From positions 33,374,743-33,438,742 of the forward strand of contig JAJKFL010000013.1 in assembly GCA_021186555.1 (NCBI GenBank): 64,000 nucleotides of DNA. The letters run 5' to 3'. This DNA is from Reticulitermes speratus. Taxonomy: Eukaryota > Arthropoda > Insecta > Blattodea > Rhinotermitidae. The position numbers and the translations under genes were made by a program. Within the stretch, counting starts at the first letter, position 1; each line of letters starts with the position of its first letter. Shown piece by piece: positions 10,294 to 20,941 of the stretch. The notes below the pieces were generated by a model. It was not told the origin of the DNA. It did no database searches and saw only the letters and a program-made list of their open reading frames with translations.

Positions 10294-11826
10294 TGAGGGC
10301 TAGTCAAAAACGAGTGAGAATGAAATTTATTACTCGGCAAATACGTTAGGCAGAGTCCAACTTGATATGGTCTTTTTCAAAGTAGTCCCCATCGAGCTGT
10401 ATGCACTTGGCCCAACGTGTCTGCCAGTCCTGGAAGACGTGCTGGAACCCATTTTTTGACATCGTCTTCAGAACCGCCTCCGCCCTCTTCAGAACGGCCG
10501 TTGAGGAGGGCTAGTCAAAAACGAGTGAGAATGAATTTATTTTGTAGCACGCATTGAACAAACGGTGATGAAACAAGTTGTAGTGTGAAGACCGGCTCTA
10601 GTGGGATGCGCACGCAACCTAAGAAGCGCGTACGCGCATGCGTCCAAAAACAGTGGGCTGTAAATGCACGAGTGGTCTGCAGTTGCATATGGGAAATGGA
10701 GTCTGTTCGTGGTGAGCAGTACGCGGCTTTAAAATTTTGTGTCCGTCTACAGAAATCCGCCACAGAAGCATACGAGATGTTGCAGCAGGCATATGGCGAA
10801 GATGTTCTTCCACAATCGACCGCATTTCGGTGGTTTAAACAGTTTAAGGAGGGCCGTGATTCGATCAGAAAGCAGGGCGGTTCGGGCGCTCCAGCCACTG
10901 CAGTGAACGAGGTCATGATTAACACAGCTGCCGCCATTGTTCGGGAAGATTGCCGAATAAAAGTGGATGCACTGGCGGACATGTTACACATATCACACGG
11001 TAGTGCGTTCACCATTCTCCACGGTCGCTTGAACATGAGACACGTCTGTGCAAGATGGGTACCGAGATTGCTAACGCCTGAACAGAAGCTGGTGCGAGTA
11101 GAGGTGTGTCGGGAGCTTCAACGTCTGGTAGTGGAACATGGCGAGGCCTACCTGAATTCCATCATTACTGGTGATGAAAGTTGGCTTCACCACTACGATT
11201 CCGAAAGGAAACAGGCGAGCACAGTCTGGAAATCACCCTCATCTCCGACGCCAAAGAAGGCCAAAGTTGTTAGGTCGGCGGAAAAGGTAATGGTGATTTC
11301 CTTCTTCGACTGCCGTGGAATGGTTTACCAACATGAAGTGCCCCGGCATACAACAGTTACTGGGCAGTATTACATGACAGTTTTGAAGACCCTGGACGAA
11401 CACATCCGACGAAAACGCCCTGAGCTGCATCCATCTCGTTGGCGCTTACACCACGATAATGCACGCCCTCACGTTTCGAACGTTGTTGCCCAGTATTTAG
11501 CCCGAAAAAACATCGAATGTGTGCTGCACCCTCCGTACAGCCCGGACCTTGCTCCATGTGACTTTTTTCTGTTTCCTCGCCTGAAATCGGAGCTGCGGGG
11601 CCAGCGTTTCGACTCCTCAACGGCCGTTCTGAAGAGGGCGGAGGCGGTTCTGAAGACGATGTCAAAAAATGGGTTCCAGCACGTCTTCCAGGACTGGCAG
11701 ACACGTTGGACCAAGTGCATACAGCTCGATGGGGACTACTTTGAAAAAGACCATATCAAGTTGGACTCTGCCTAACATATTTGCCGAGTAATAAATTCAT
11801 TCTCACTCGTTTTTGACTAGCCCTCG
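10294..11826 (+). mobile_element. Mariner (DD34D) with an extra inverted copy of its 3' end
   Basis: Outer ends read TGAGGGCTAGTCAAAAACGA on the left and CGAGGGCTAGTCAAAAACGA from the right, each next to TA (10292-10293 and 11827-11828). A normal mariner runs from about 10505 to 11826. In front of its 5' end sits 10294-10505, which is the reverse complement of 11614-11826, with only a few differences over about 212 bp. There is no TA at the inner junction. The whole is bordered by one pair of TA duplications, so it behaves like one insertion. It contains an uninterrupted transposase. Confidence 0.93.
10696..11775 (+). CDS. Mariner transposase, uninterrupted
   Basis: Cut-and-paste transposase of the Tc1/mariner superfamily, acting in the nucleus on its own terminal repeats. 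The ATG at 10696 (MESVRGEQYAALKFCVRL) gives 359 residues, close to the usual 340-355; the frame is open further 5' but without mariner homology. Residues 1-110 hold two helix-turn-helix motifs (TAFRWFKQFKEGR; then DALADMLHISHGSAFTILH). The linker has WVPRLLTPEQK. The catalytic triad is complete: ITGDESW, HHDNARPH and APCDFF, with exactly 34 residues between the last two Asp. PPYSPDLAPCDFFLFPRLK is present. No stop or frameshift, which suggests recent activity. Confidence 0.95.
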   Translation: MESVRGEQYAALKFCVRLQKSATEAYEMLQQAYGEDVLPQSTAFRWFKQFKEGRDSIRKQGGSGAPATAVNEVMINTAAAIVREDCRIKVDALADMLHISHGSAFTILHGRLNMRHVCARWVPRLLTPEQKLVRVEVCRELQRLVVEHGEAYLNSIITGDESWLHHYDSERKQASTVWKSPSSPTPKKAKVVRSAEKVMVISFFDCRGMVYQHEVPRHTTVTGQYYMTVLKTLDEHIRRKRPELHPSRWRLHHDNARPHVSNVVAQYLARKNIECVLHPPYSPDLAPCDFFLFPRLKSELRGQRFDSSTAVLKRAEAVLKTMSKNGFQHVFQDWQTRWTKCIQLDGDYFEKDHIKLDSA

Positions 11827-12169
11827 TATTTAGTTCTTCACTTATCTTTTCACTTTTTATGGTCATGTGATGTATGTGTATGTATACATTGGTCACTCCT
11901 TAACTGATGGCAACTTTTTTTTTTTTGGCCAAAAATATGGCAATGCTGGTAATGGAGTATATACATTTGAAAACATTTGCCCTGTATTTGTAAATGCTGC
12001 CATCAGATTGGGATGTATGTACTGGAATGCACAGGCATTTCATATGCCAGCATTATTGCATTGGCAGTCTCATTTTGAAATAGAAATCTGTAAAGTGGAC
12101 TGTGTTCATATATGAAAATAGTTCTCCATGATACAAATGTATGGGAGTGGCATGTAGAGCTATGTGAAG

Positions 12170-13060
12170 CATTAGATGATCATGCCTTACTGTCTTGAGT
12201 AGTTGCAAGGTGGGTAAAGGCATCCAGAGGTGGAAGAGTGTCCACTGCTGACATGCATTGCAGTGGACATTCTGTGTCCATTCACACAGACATGTCACTG
12301 GCAATAATTGAACAGTGCATGGATGGAGACAGGCACTGGACTGCGAAGGAATTAGCTGAGCATACAGAGATTTCTGGGTGTACATTGTTCCAAATTTTAC
12401 AATGACTTAAAAATGCACAAGATTGCTGCCAAGTGGGTGCAACATCATTTGAACGAGATGCAACAGTGTACATGTCATGAGATATGTCATATTAATGTGG
12501 AACGATTTTGTCCTGAAGGGGACGCCATGTTACATCACATAATTGTGATATGAAAAGGGCAAGGGCCTATGAACTGGAACTCACATGACAGTCCTTTGGA
12601 TGGCATCATCCACATACATCACAAAAACAAAAGTTTCAAAAAATGTCACCCATGCTGCTGATTATTATTTTCACATATGATGTCCGTGGTGTTCTTGTGT
12701 GTTATCCTGTTCCACAGGGTGAAACTGTGAATGCACAGTATTGCAAGTAATTTCTGCAGTACTGCCTGTGTCATGCAATTAGGGAGAAGCATTTAGAGCT
12801 GGTTAAAAATGCTGTCATCCTACATGATACTGCTACAGCCCACTCAGTGGACACTATTAAGAATGTTCTCCAAGGTTGGGAGTGGGCAGTTTTACAGCAC
12901 TCTCCCTGTTCTCATCACTTCAGTCCATGTAACTAAGATCTGATTCTCAAATTGAAGGAGCCATTGTGTGGGGAATGATTTGCAAACATAGGGGACATCT
13001 TAACAAATTGCAGACCAGTAAGGCCTTTTAAATAAAGTGTCCCAATTCACAGACATTGTT
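12170..13060 (+). pseudogene. Decayed mariner-like transposon
   Basis: Translations from different frames follow the mariner order: RISTADMHCSGHSVSI, HTDMSLAIIEQCMDGDRHWT, AKELAEHTEISGCTLF, KMHKIAAKWV, and near 12860-12970 NVLQGWEWAVLQHSP then SPCN, stop, DLILKLKEPLCG. The last block corresponds to HPPYSPD.SPCD.DL with the third catalytic Asp now Asn. Many stops; terminal repeats not resolved. It belongs to a different mariner lineage from its neighbour at 10294. Confidence 0.7.
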
Positions 13061-13265
13061 AGGCATTTAAACTCTTAAAAAGGGGATATTTCTTTTTACA
13101 TTTTTGTGTTGTAATTAATGCACGCTGATGTCACTTGGTGTTTTCTGCACACGGATGGCCTAATAATGTTTCAAAGTGTGATATTTTTCAAAACAGTATC
13201 CTTTGTGAAGAGGCACAACACAAAATTCACAAATATATCTCATTTCATTCTCACTTCATTTCATA

Positions 13266-13757
13266 ATGCGTATTCTCAAAAAGGGAAATAGTAATACTAA
13301 AAGCTTAGCCTACACGTCACTAGTGCGTCCGATTCTTGAGTATGGGGCTGCGTGCTGGGATCCATACAGGGAGGGACAGATAAATGCGTTAGACCGGGTA
13401 CAACAGAAAGCGGCTAAATTTGCAAATTATACGACCGATTTGAACTGGGAAACTTTGGCGCAGCGCAGAAAGACAGCACGCTTATGTGCTCTCTTCAAAG
13501 CATACACTGGCGAACGGGCTTGGAAGGCTATAGGTGACAGACTACAAAGGCCACACTATCTGAGCAGGGTTGATCATAATCGGAAAATTAGGAACAGGAA
13601 GCAAAGGACGGATATCGGAAAATTCTCCTTTGTAAATAGGACCATCCAACTCTGGAACAAACTACCTGCAGATGCTTTAGGGACTTTCCCTTGTAAGCCG
13701 AGTATTTTTAGGAAGAGGGTTAGGAAAGTGATAAGTGAAGTGAAGTGTAGGGTATAG
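13266..13757 (+). pseudogene. C-terminal end of LINE reverse transcriptase
   Basis: 163 codons, cut at the 5' side by truncation of the LINE. It reads SLVRPILEYGAACWDPY, LDRVQQKAAKFANYTTDLNW, QRRKTARLCALFKAY and IQLWNKLPADAL, the standard region after the RT thumb in CR1/Jockey-like elements. No stop before the natural end, so truncation is the only defect seen. It cannot encode an active enzyme. Confidence 0.85.
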
Positions 13758-13870
13758 AGGGTGGGGAAAAATATCTATTAATACAGTGAAGTGAAGTGAA
13801 GGGTATAGAGGGTGGGGAAAAATATCTAATAATACAGTGAAGTGAAGTGAAGTGAAGTGAAGTGAAGTAA
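13738..13870. repeat. 51-bp tandem duplication plus AGTGA microsatellite
   Basis: The unit that starts with AGGGTATAGAGGGTGGGG (13748 and 13800) is present twice, each followed by AATACAGTGAAGTGAAGTGA. The second grades into (AGTGA)n up to about 13868. The first unit contains the stop codon of the LINE ORF. Confidence 0.88.
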
Positions 13871-16285
13871 AGGGAGGCAAAACGGGGAATGCCGTGATGT
13901 GTATATAAGCGTAGTGAAGTGATGGTGCAGTTGAAATGTGTGTGTATCATTTTTTGAAAACATGGAATTTTATTTTTGTATAGTGTTTGACTCATTGCTT
14001 GGTATACGAAATTACTTTTAACTCTGATTCATTTACGTTAGGTTTTAGGTTAGGCTAAACAACTATTTCTTTTTGCAGTATGTGTGTTTTGATGTTTTTG
14101 TATTATTTAATTTGTGGGGTTGTTTTTTGTAATGTGCGTGTGTTTTGTTTGTATTGTGTGTGGGTGTTTTTGTAAGGTGTGGATGTTTTTGTTAAGGAGT
14201 GGATGTTTTTGTTAAGGTGTGGATGTTTTTGTAATGTGTGAATGGTGTTCTAATGTGTGTACTTGTATTTGCTGTATGTATTGTTTTGTAATTGTGTATA
14301 GTTTGTATTGTATTGTTACTTTTATGTATATTTATATGTCCATTTGTATTGTGTGTACTAGTGTAAGGACTACTGCCACCGGGTGAAAACCCAATTGCAG
14401 TAAGTAATAATAATAATAATATTTCACTCCCCTTTCTGTGCGCAGAACAGACCCTACATTGCCTTACTGGATACTTGCTTTTTTACCTCTTCCCCACCTA
14501 CTGTTTTCCCTAACTTGTGCCTCATAAAATTTCCCAAGAGTCTTCCCAATGGGTCCTTTGAAGACCCCCTTGGTGTATGTCTCTTCTATGATGGCACAGC
14601 ATTGTCGTTGTCATTGCTGGAATCTGCCTTGTCCCTTCGCCGTGTGATCCAGTCTCTTAGTGATTTTGTGTGAAGAAATTTATTGTATTTCTTTTTCTTT
14701 GTTCTTTTGTTCAGTGTTTTGTACATCAAAAATGAATTAAACAAAGGACAATTTAGGATAAACACTACTACTTTCTGTGACCACCTTACTATTTTTCTTA
14801 AAGTTGAGTAATAGCTGAGGCTTTGATCCGCACGATCTACACCTTTCATGCACTGGTTATTTTGCACTGTCCAGTTTGGTTTATTTATTTATTTATTCAT
14901 TCCTTCCTTTGTTTTTCGATCTTCCTTTCCTGCATGGACATGTTCTGAATTGTGTATGGTACTTATCATTCTCACTAATCAGTCTCTTGTCATTCCATAC
15001 TTGTACCATTACATCACCCTTACTTTGAAAATATGACTATCCTCTCTTTAGCCCTTTTGCCTTGTTCTGTAAATCTTTTGGAATGCCTCCATAAGGCCTT
15101 ATTGTGCCACATACTCTTATTTTGTGTTTCAATATCTTTTCCCCCCAAATTAACTGTATCATAAGAGTTATCCTGGTATACATGATGGTGAACAACTATA
15201 TTGCTTTCTAGCAATGATATTACCATGTCATTCTATTTCTTCCCCTGTGCTCTGTATATTTACATATTAGAAATATGGCCTGTTTTTGCTTTGCAGAGCA
15301 TAAACGAATATTCCATGCTTTGTAATTTTGCTAGGGTTGTAAGTTGAAAATCTTTGACATCCCCTGCATGGGATCATCCCTTCATCCTGGCCTGTACACT
15401 GATCAGAACTTTTGGGATGTTCATAGATGGGTTCACTTTTGAAGAGTCTAGACAAATCATCTTTTAGTTAGCTATTGTCACTGAAATGTTAAGCATGCCA
15501 TATTGCCTGGAAACGATTTTGGCTCATTGTTTGTGAACATATTGATGTAGTTATTGTATGATCTGTAGTCCAGTAGTCTTTCACATTATCTTTTCTAACA
15601 TGGCCCATGAATAGTACCAGTCTTAAGAATTTTTTTCACTTCTGTAGTGGTAATAGCCCATTTCAGGGATTTGAGGGAAATTTTTCATTTGTCCACATTC
15701 TGCCCATGATACAAATTTGACTGCTCAGTGAACAGTTGAATGAGGTCGTCTCTAGTAGCAGCACTGACAGCTTGGGGTATGTCTGAAGGGTCATTCCTAT
15801 CTACATTCAAACTTCTGTTCCCTAACAGTCTTTCTGCATTTGGGCTTTTATCAGATTGTTCACTGATCTCACTAGCACTTCTGTCTGTACTTGAAGGTTT
15901 ACTGTCACTGCCATCCCCTGAATGAGATTGTGAACTTTTCTACACTAATGGTTAGTAAACTGTCAGCCATTTCATTGCCACTTGATTCAAGATCAGATAT
16001 GTCTGACAATGTATGGAAAAAAAAATTTGACACATAAAAAGGACCACTGTTTGGATTGTTTATGTTTTGTGAGTCAGAGGGGCAGAACAAATTCACATTG
16101 TGTTATTTTCATGGGTGCCATAAACCTCCTGCTGCAACTTGAAGGTGACCTTGGGGATGATAAGAGCAGTCACAGTTGCTACACAGGTATAAATGATGCA
16201 ATGTTTGAATATGGCTTTGATCGTGGCCCATATGCAATGCATGGGATTTAAATCACTGCTTCTGTCGTGATCTGTATGTAATGTA

Positions 16286-17390
16286 CAGGTAGCCCTCGAT
16301 TTACATTGGGGATGCGTTCCTGGATGAACCGGCGTAATCGGAATCGGCGTAAATTGAAATGATTTTATAATGTAAATCAATGGGAAGTGAATGATATGTG
16401 TTCCCGGCACCCAAACATTGATGAGTAATATAATGGCATTGCAATTAAAGCTCTGAAATAACTGAAATATAATAAAGGGAATTTAAAAAATATATTTTGT
16501 ACACTTACAACCGGCTATGGCGTAATGAAGCAGTGTTAGTTCTCTGACGAAGTCCCTGGTTGAGGATCGTCACGTTTTTTAAAGAAAGCGTGCAGTGTAG
16601 AGTGTCATGATTTCTTCTTTCTTTCTATTATAATTTCATGATAAGGCCTCATGGATGCCATAACGCTCCTCTTCGCTGTAGCACTCTGCTCCCAGTTGTG
16701 GTCTATCTCGCAGAGCTCATCAGTGAGTTTATCTTTGTCTGAGAGGATGCACTGGAGGTCGCTTGTCTTCATTTCACGTAGAGGAAGTTGTTCTTCTTCT
16801 CTTTCCTCCTCTTCCTTTTGGCCCAGTTGTGCGGCCAATTCTTCTAAGTCTTCATTGGAAAAAGGCTGCCCATGGCTTTCCAAAAGTTCTGTTACATCTT
16901 CATCTGTCACTTTGTCTAAGCCCACCTCTTGCGCTAGTCTTCTTACGTCATCTGTGACATTTTCCTCTGGTTAGAATCCTGCAAAGAAAACAAATTCTGG
17001 CAGAAGTTTGCCCCACACTCCATTCAAACAATTCACTGATACTTCCTCCCAGATGCTTTGATGTTATTAATGCCCCTCAAAATGTCGAATGAGCACCAAT
17101 AATCCTTAGTTTACATTTTACAAGCAGCTTTTACTGCTTAATCAATCTCATTAGAGCAAATTTGAGTTAACAAAACATACATAATTGCAGAGATGACTGT
17201 ATTTATAATTTTTATTCAAAATCAGCGATGTAAGAATTACGATTTAGTATAAGAAGCAGTATGAAAAAAATTGTAAAACGTTATAAGTAATAGTAAGATA
17301 TATTTTTTTCACTTTTTGAGCTCCTGGTTTCAAAATCGGCGTTATTCCGAATTGGTGCAAATTGGACTGGCGCAAATTGAGGGCTACCTG
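16286..17390 (-). mobile_element. Tigger-like element, internally deleted
   Basis: Inverted ends CAGGTAGCCCTCGATTTACA (left) and CAGGTAGCCCTCAATTTGCG (right), with TA at 16284-16285 and 17391-17392. A second GGCGTAA..GAATCGGCGT-like motif follows each end. 1105 bp, far short of a complete Tigger. The only protein trace is a transposase C-terminus on the minus strand. Its ends differ from those of the elements at 1096 and 22907, so it is a different Tigger family. Confidence 0.92.
16605..16925 (-). pseudogene. Tigger transposase C-terminal fragment
   Basis: 107 codons: VTDEDVTELLESHGQPFSNE, DLEELAAQL, a Glu-rich run, then LPLREMKTSDLQCILSDKDK and a tail ending IIIERKKKS. This acidic block follows the DDE domain in Tigger proteins (VTEEDV.ELLESH.EELT.EDL.EL). 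The catalytic part is deleted. Confidence 0.85.
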
Positions 17391-17692
17391 TATAACCAGC
17401 AGTTTGGTGCGAGGTGGCACAAATTAGTGTGTCAGATAATGCCAGTGCTGTTTGCTGCCTTCCCCATCATCGCTAACGAACTGTAATCAATGATGGGGAC
17501 TACTTTGAAGGTTGTTTACTTTCAAGTGTATATACTCCATTTCTCATGTTGCTCCATTTTGGACAAAAAATATAGTTGCCATGACTTGTATATTGTTTGT
17601 TGTATATCACAGAATTACAAGAAATATTGTATACTGTACATAATTACGAACTTCCACAAGAACTGGAATACATTTGTAATATTTCTTCACAG

Positions 17693-17816
17693 ATCTTTTG
17701 ACTTCACTGACATGAGAATTGATGAGGCCTTGCGGCTGTATCTTGAAACGTTCCGTCTACCTGGCGAGTCACCACTCATCTCACTCATCATGGAGCATTT
17801 TGCTGAGCACTGGCAC
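17693..17816 (+). CDS. GBF1: GBF1 exon 8: Sec7 glutamic finger
   Basis: Acceptor cttcacag ending at 17692, donor gtgagt at 17817. It encodes [47 protein letters not shown] carries the catalytic glutamate that enters the nucleotide site of Arf and expels GDP. The exon is only 124 nt long and is flanked by introns of 8160 and 3984 bp. Phase 2 in, phase 0 out. Confidence 0.98.
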
Positions 17817-17895
17817 GTGAGTCTCCAGTTTAGATCATGCTAACTTAAGTTGCACAGAGAAAGCAATATTAAGATATCTCTGTTTATAAACTGTG

Positions 17896-18330
17896 GTGGG
17901 CTTGATGCATACTGTTGCTGAAGTGTAACAGGCTGGTTAAACCATTATTTCTTATGATGTACTCAGGAGGTATCAAATTTTAATTTCTTCCAGGACACTG
18001 ACTGCCCTCACTGAGGATTTTTTTTGTTATTTTCATCACTCCTTGATGCAAATACCAGAACACTACCCCAGCCTTTCAAATACATTATTCATTAATTATT
18101 CTACCTTTGAATACTGCATAATCTGAATTATTGACATCATCATTAAATGAACTACAAATAAACATGGATATGGACAATGGAGAGCAGTCAAACATGCCAC
18201 CTTATTAATAAAACAAGTGCTTTGTTTTATGTGTTGCTACATATTTTGACTTTCGGTGAAGCCACCATCAGACTACAGTAAGAAACATGTAGAGGCATTA
18301 ATGTGATGCTATTAAAATATATGAATTTGT
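17896..18330 (+). other. Intron 8 sequence, mostly unrecognised
   Basis: Nothing certain. TTTTGACTTTCGGTGAAGCC at 18245-18264 followed by ACCATCAGAC is a diverged instance of the TTTCGG...CATCTTCAG motif pair seen elsewhere in the window. Confidence 0.4.
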
Positions 18331-18332
18331 TA

Positions 18333-18600
18333 TCCAGACGATCACAACACTTGAACATTGTACATTCATTTATTTACCTTTCCATGACATGTTTCAGCTG
18401 TTTTATTCGGCCTTCATCCGGCAGAGCCACATGTACATAATCAGAAAAGTATGCTATGGAAGAGCCTCTTCCATTGCATACTGTTCCGATTATGTACATG
18501 TGGCTCTGCTGGATGAAGGCTGAATAAAATGGCTGAAAAATGTTGTGGAAAGGTAAATAAATGAACGTACGGACTTCAAGTGCTGTGTTTGTCTGGTTAA
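18333..18600. repeat. Foldback (palindromic) repeat, family B
   Basis: The left arm (CCAGACGATCACAACACTTG, TTCATTTATTTACCTTTCC, AGAGCCACATGTACATAATC) is the imperfect reverse complement of the right arm (GATTATGTACATGTGGCTCT, GGAAAGGTAAATAAATGAA, GTCTGG). The loop is only about 40 bp. No coding sequence. Confidence 0.88.
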
Positions 18601-19580
18601 TAAACTGATACTAATAACCAGCACAACAGGATGATGTTACCTATTAAAGTGTGTTAAAAAGGGGTTGAGCTATCAACTTTGCATAGATATTGTTTACAAA
18701 ATTCTGTCTGAGAACAGGCTTAAATATGTAAAAATTTCATCCATCCTAAGGCACTACAGCCCATAATAATTACGTTATTATTAAACTTTAAAATTTCGTT
18801 TTTTATGGTGTGACTTGTTACATAACTCCTGTTTGTGTAAACACTTTAGGAATCTGTAATAGTTCTTATGCAAGCTATGGTTCATGGTTAAAATCTGTGT
18901 TGCTCTGTAGTATTCTCAGCCAAGAAAAGAATGGATTCGTTTTCCCATTGAAGATTCTTTGTAGTGGTGTTACTGGAATCGGATGACTTGAATATAGAGT
19001 AGATTGACCCTATTGTACTGGGCTTTCTTAGATGGCTGTATGCTAATTTTGTGTTTTTGGGTGCTTTATGTTGGACTTTCTTGTTCGCAGGTTGGAGGAT
19101 GACCTCCATCCATAAACACATCTTAATACTGCTTTGTTTGTGCAACTTCACGCTGTTGTGATCTAAACAAAGCATTTTGCTATATTAACACATTCACTGC
19201 CAAAGTCGACCATGGTCGATTTAAGTATTTACGTTTTAATTTGCCAGCATCGACTTTAGTCGATCTAAAGTTTACTCTGCTCTTTTGCCTTAAATAGGCC
19301 ATGCACACAATAATTTCTGTCAGGAAACATATTTTACATCTTTGTTAATCCCTAGTTGACGTAACTAGAAAAAATATATGCATTTAGTCATGTACATTAG
19401 GGTAGAAAAATATCATAAATATGTCACAACATTTCTGTTTAGTCTGGAGCTGAGCAAGTAATTTGTGAGGCTGCAGTCAGTAGAGTGTTTCCTTTCTGTG
19501 AAGTTGGTTGTCAGTTTATTTATACATAGAGTGCAATATGGCTACTAGAAAAGAACATTGCTTAGAACTGAAACAGAATA

Positions 19581-20066
19581 GTGACTTCTATTGATGAGGA
19601 ACTTGTGAATGACAGTGATTCAGAAGAAGATTGTGTCCCGCAAATATCGAGTAGTGAGGAGTGTGATGATGAGAACGACATTTCAGACTCGGGTCTGGGC
19701 CCTAGTGTAGACAGGTTTTGTGAAAAAGATCGTAAACCAAGTATTCCACTCATCACAGGAAATCCAGCAGTACAATTTGCTGTTCAAAAAGGAACAGATA
19801 TCATGGAATATGTTGATAATTACATCATTCCAGAACTCATTCGAATTGTTGTCAACCAGACAAATTTATACGCACAACAACAGATCGCGACAGTGCCACG
19901 ACCCGTTACTAAACATGCACGTAGTGAACAATGGAAACCTGTGACAATATATGAAATGAAGAAATGTCTTGGTCTGATGTTCCTTACAGGTGTAATTCAA
20001 AAACCAAAATTAGAATGGTACTGGTCAACAAGAGGCATTTTACTAACACCCATTTTTCACAAATGA
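19581..20066 (+). pseudogene. PiggyBac transposase, N-terminal part
   Basis: 161 codons. It starts with an acidic segment (DEELVNDSDSEEDCVPQ, SGLGPSVDRF), then YVDNYIIPELIRIVVNQTNL, then WKPVTIYEMKKCLGLMFLTG and LEWYWSTRGILLTPIFHK. This is the pre-catalytic domain of piggyBac enzymes. The frame then ends, before the first catalytic Asp. The 19581 ATG may not be the original start. Confidence 0.88.
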
Positions 20067-20160
20067 TGTCTAGGAACAGATTTCAAACTATCCATGATAG
20101 AAGAGGCAAAACAGTTTAAAGAAGGGTGAGGTCACTTTCTGTAGGAAACAGGATGTACTA

Positions 20161-20780
20161 TTGGTCATGCACCAAGATAAGAGACTCGTAAATATGATTT
20201 CAGCACTTCACACTGCAGCTGTAGTAGATGACTTGAGCAGATGTACTGGCGTCACAAAGAAAAAACCTAAATGCATAGCAGATTTCAATACACACATGCA
20301 TGGTGTTGATACAGCTGACCAATACCTTGCCTATTACCCCTTCATCCGTAAAAGTGTAGAATGGCTTTTTACCTTCTCCAATCTGCACTTTTCAATAGTT
20401 ATGTTGTATTTACAAAATCCAACCCTAATTCCCACAAATCATTCCTAGATTACTTAGTGGATGTCAGTGAAAATCTTATACACACAAGAGCAGATGTATC
20501 AACACCACCATCACCATCATCATCATCATCAGATGAGTTGCAAGGCTCGAGCAGAACGCCTACACCAGCTCCACTGAAATGAGCCGCGAAAAGTGGCCCA
20601 CCTGGAAGGCTTGATGGAGAATTGAAAAACCATAAACTCGTGCATATCCCTCCTACAAAGAAAGACGAGACACCTACACGAAGATGTCGAGTGTGTATAC
20701 GGAAAAATATCAAGAAAGAAACGAGATTTGTTTGCGCGCATTGTGGTGTTTCTCTCCATCCACACGATATCATACACTGA
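20161..20780 (+). pseudogene. PiggyBac transposase, C-terminal part with cysteine-rich domain
   Basis: KRLVNMISALHTAAVVDDLS, TGVTKKKPKCIADFNTHMHG and VDTADQYLAYYPFIRKSVEW contain the region of the third catalytic Asp (GVDTADQ). After a frameshift come NSYVVFTKSNPNSHKSFLDY and, near 20640-20760, RRCRVCIRKNIKKETRFVCA followed by HCGVSLHP, the zinc-binding tail. A CAC/CAT run at about 20503-20530 codes for His repeats in one frame. Confidence 0.87.
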
Positions 20781-20941
20781 AATATTACTAAAGGTGTGCT
20801 CAAAATTTCACATTTTTATCTCTTATAGTTTTCTCGTAATTTATTTTTTTATAAGAGGACGCACTAGTTGTTTAACATCAAAAAAGTCCCTGGCAATTTA
20901 ACACCCTCGGGGATTTAAATACCCGGCAGTGAACGTGTTAA

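Larger units (their letters stand above)
13264..14420 (+). mobile_element. CR1-like LINE, 5'-truncated, inserted in the piggyBac relic
   Basis: It starts inside the C-terminal part of a reverse-transcriptase ORF and ends with a TAATAATAATAATAAT tail at 14405-14420. ATTTCA flanks it at 13258-13263 and 14421-14426, a probable 6-bp target duplication. Removing it rejoins the piggyBac cysteine-rich domain. The 3' UTR is GT-rich, with a 21-bp TGTGGATGTTTTTGT-type unit repeated three times near 14175-14240. Confidence 0.87.
13105..16260 (-). pseudogene. PiggyBac-like transposon relic, split by a LINE
   Basis: Minus strand. From right to left the fragments are: an acidic N-terminus (16096-15905, SDISDLESSGNEMAD), IQLFTEQSNLYHGQN, DYWTTDHTITTS, EPIYEHPKSSDQCTGQDEGM with IPCRGCQRF (15440-15340), ESNIVVHHHVYQDNSYDT (near 15200), MKGVDRADQSLSYYSTLRK (14850), and PVRQCRVCSAHRKG (14480-14430). 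A LINE then intervenes, and the cysteine-rich C-terminus resumes at 13258 with RYICEFCVVPLHKGYCFEKYH. GVDRADQ holds the third catalytic Asp region of piggyBac enzymes. Many frameshifts and stops; TTAA ends not fixed. Confidence 0.85.
19189..20937 (+). mobile_element. PiggyBac-like element between TTAA sites, core deleted
   Basis: TTAA at 19185-19188 and 20938-20941, with inverted ends CACATTCACTGCC and (from the right) CACGTTCACTGCC. TTAA duplication is the signature of piggyBac. Inside, the N-terminal ORF is joined after about 100 bp of degraded sequence to the C-terminal part. At 1749 bp it is shorter than an autonomous copy. It lies in GBF1 intron 8. Confidence 0.95.

Noticed and set aside
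11357-11704. Minus-strand frame of 115 codons inside the mariner transposase
   Set aside because: Shadow of the transposase; wholly overlapped by a frame with a complete catalytic triad.
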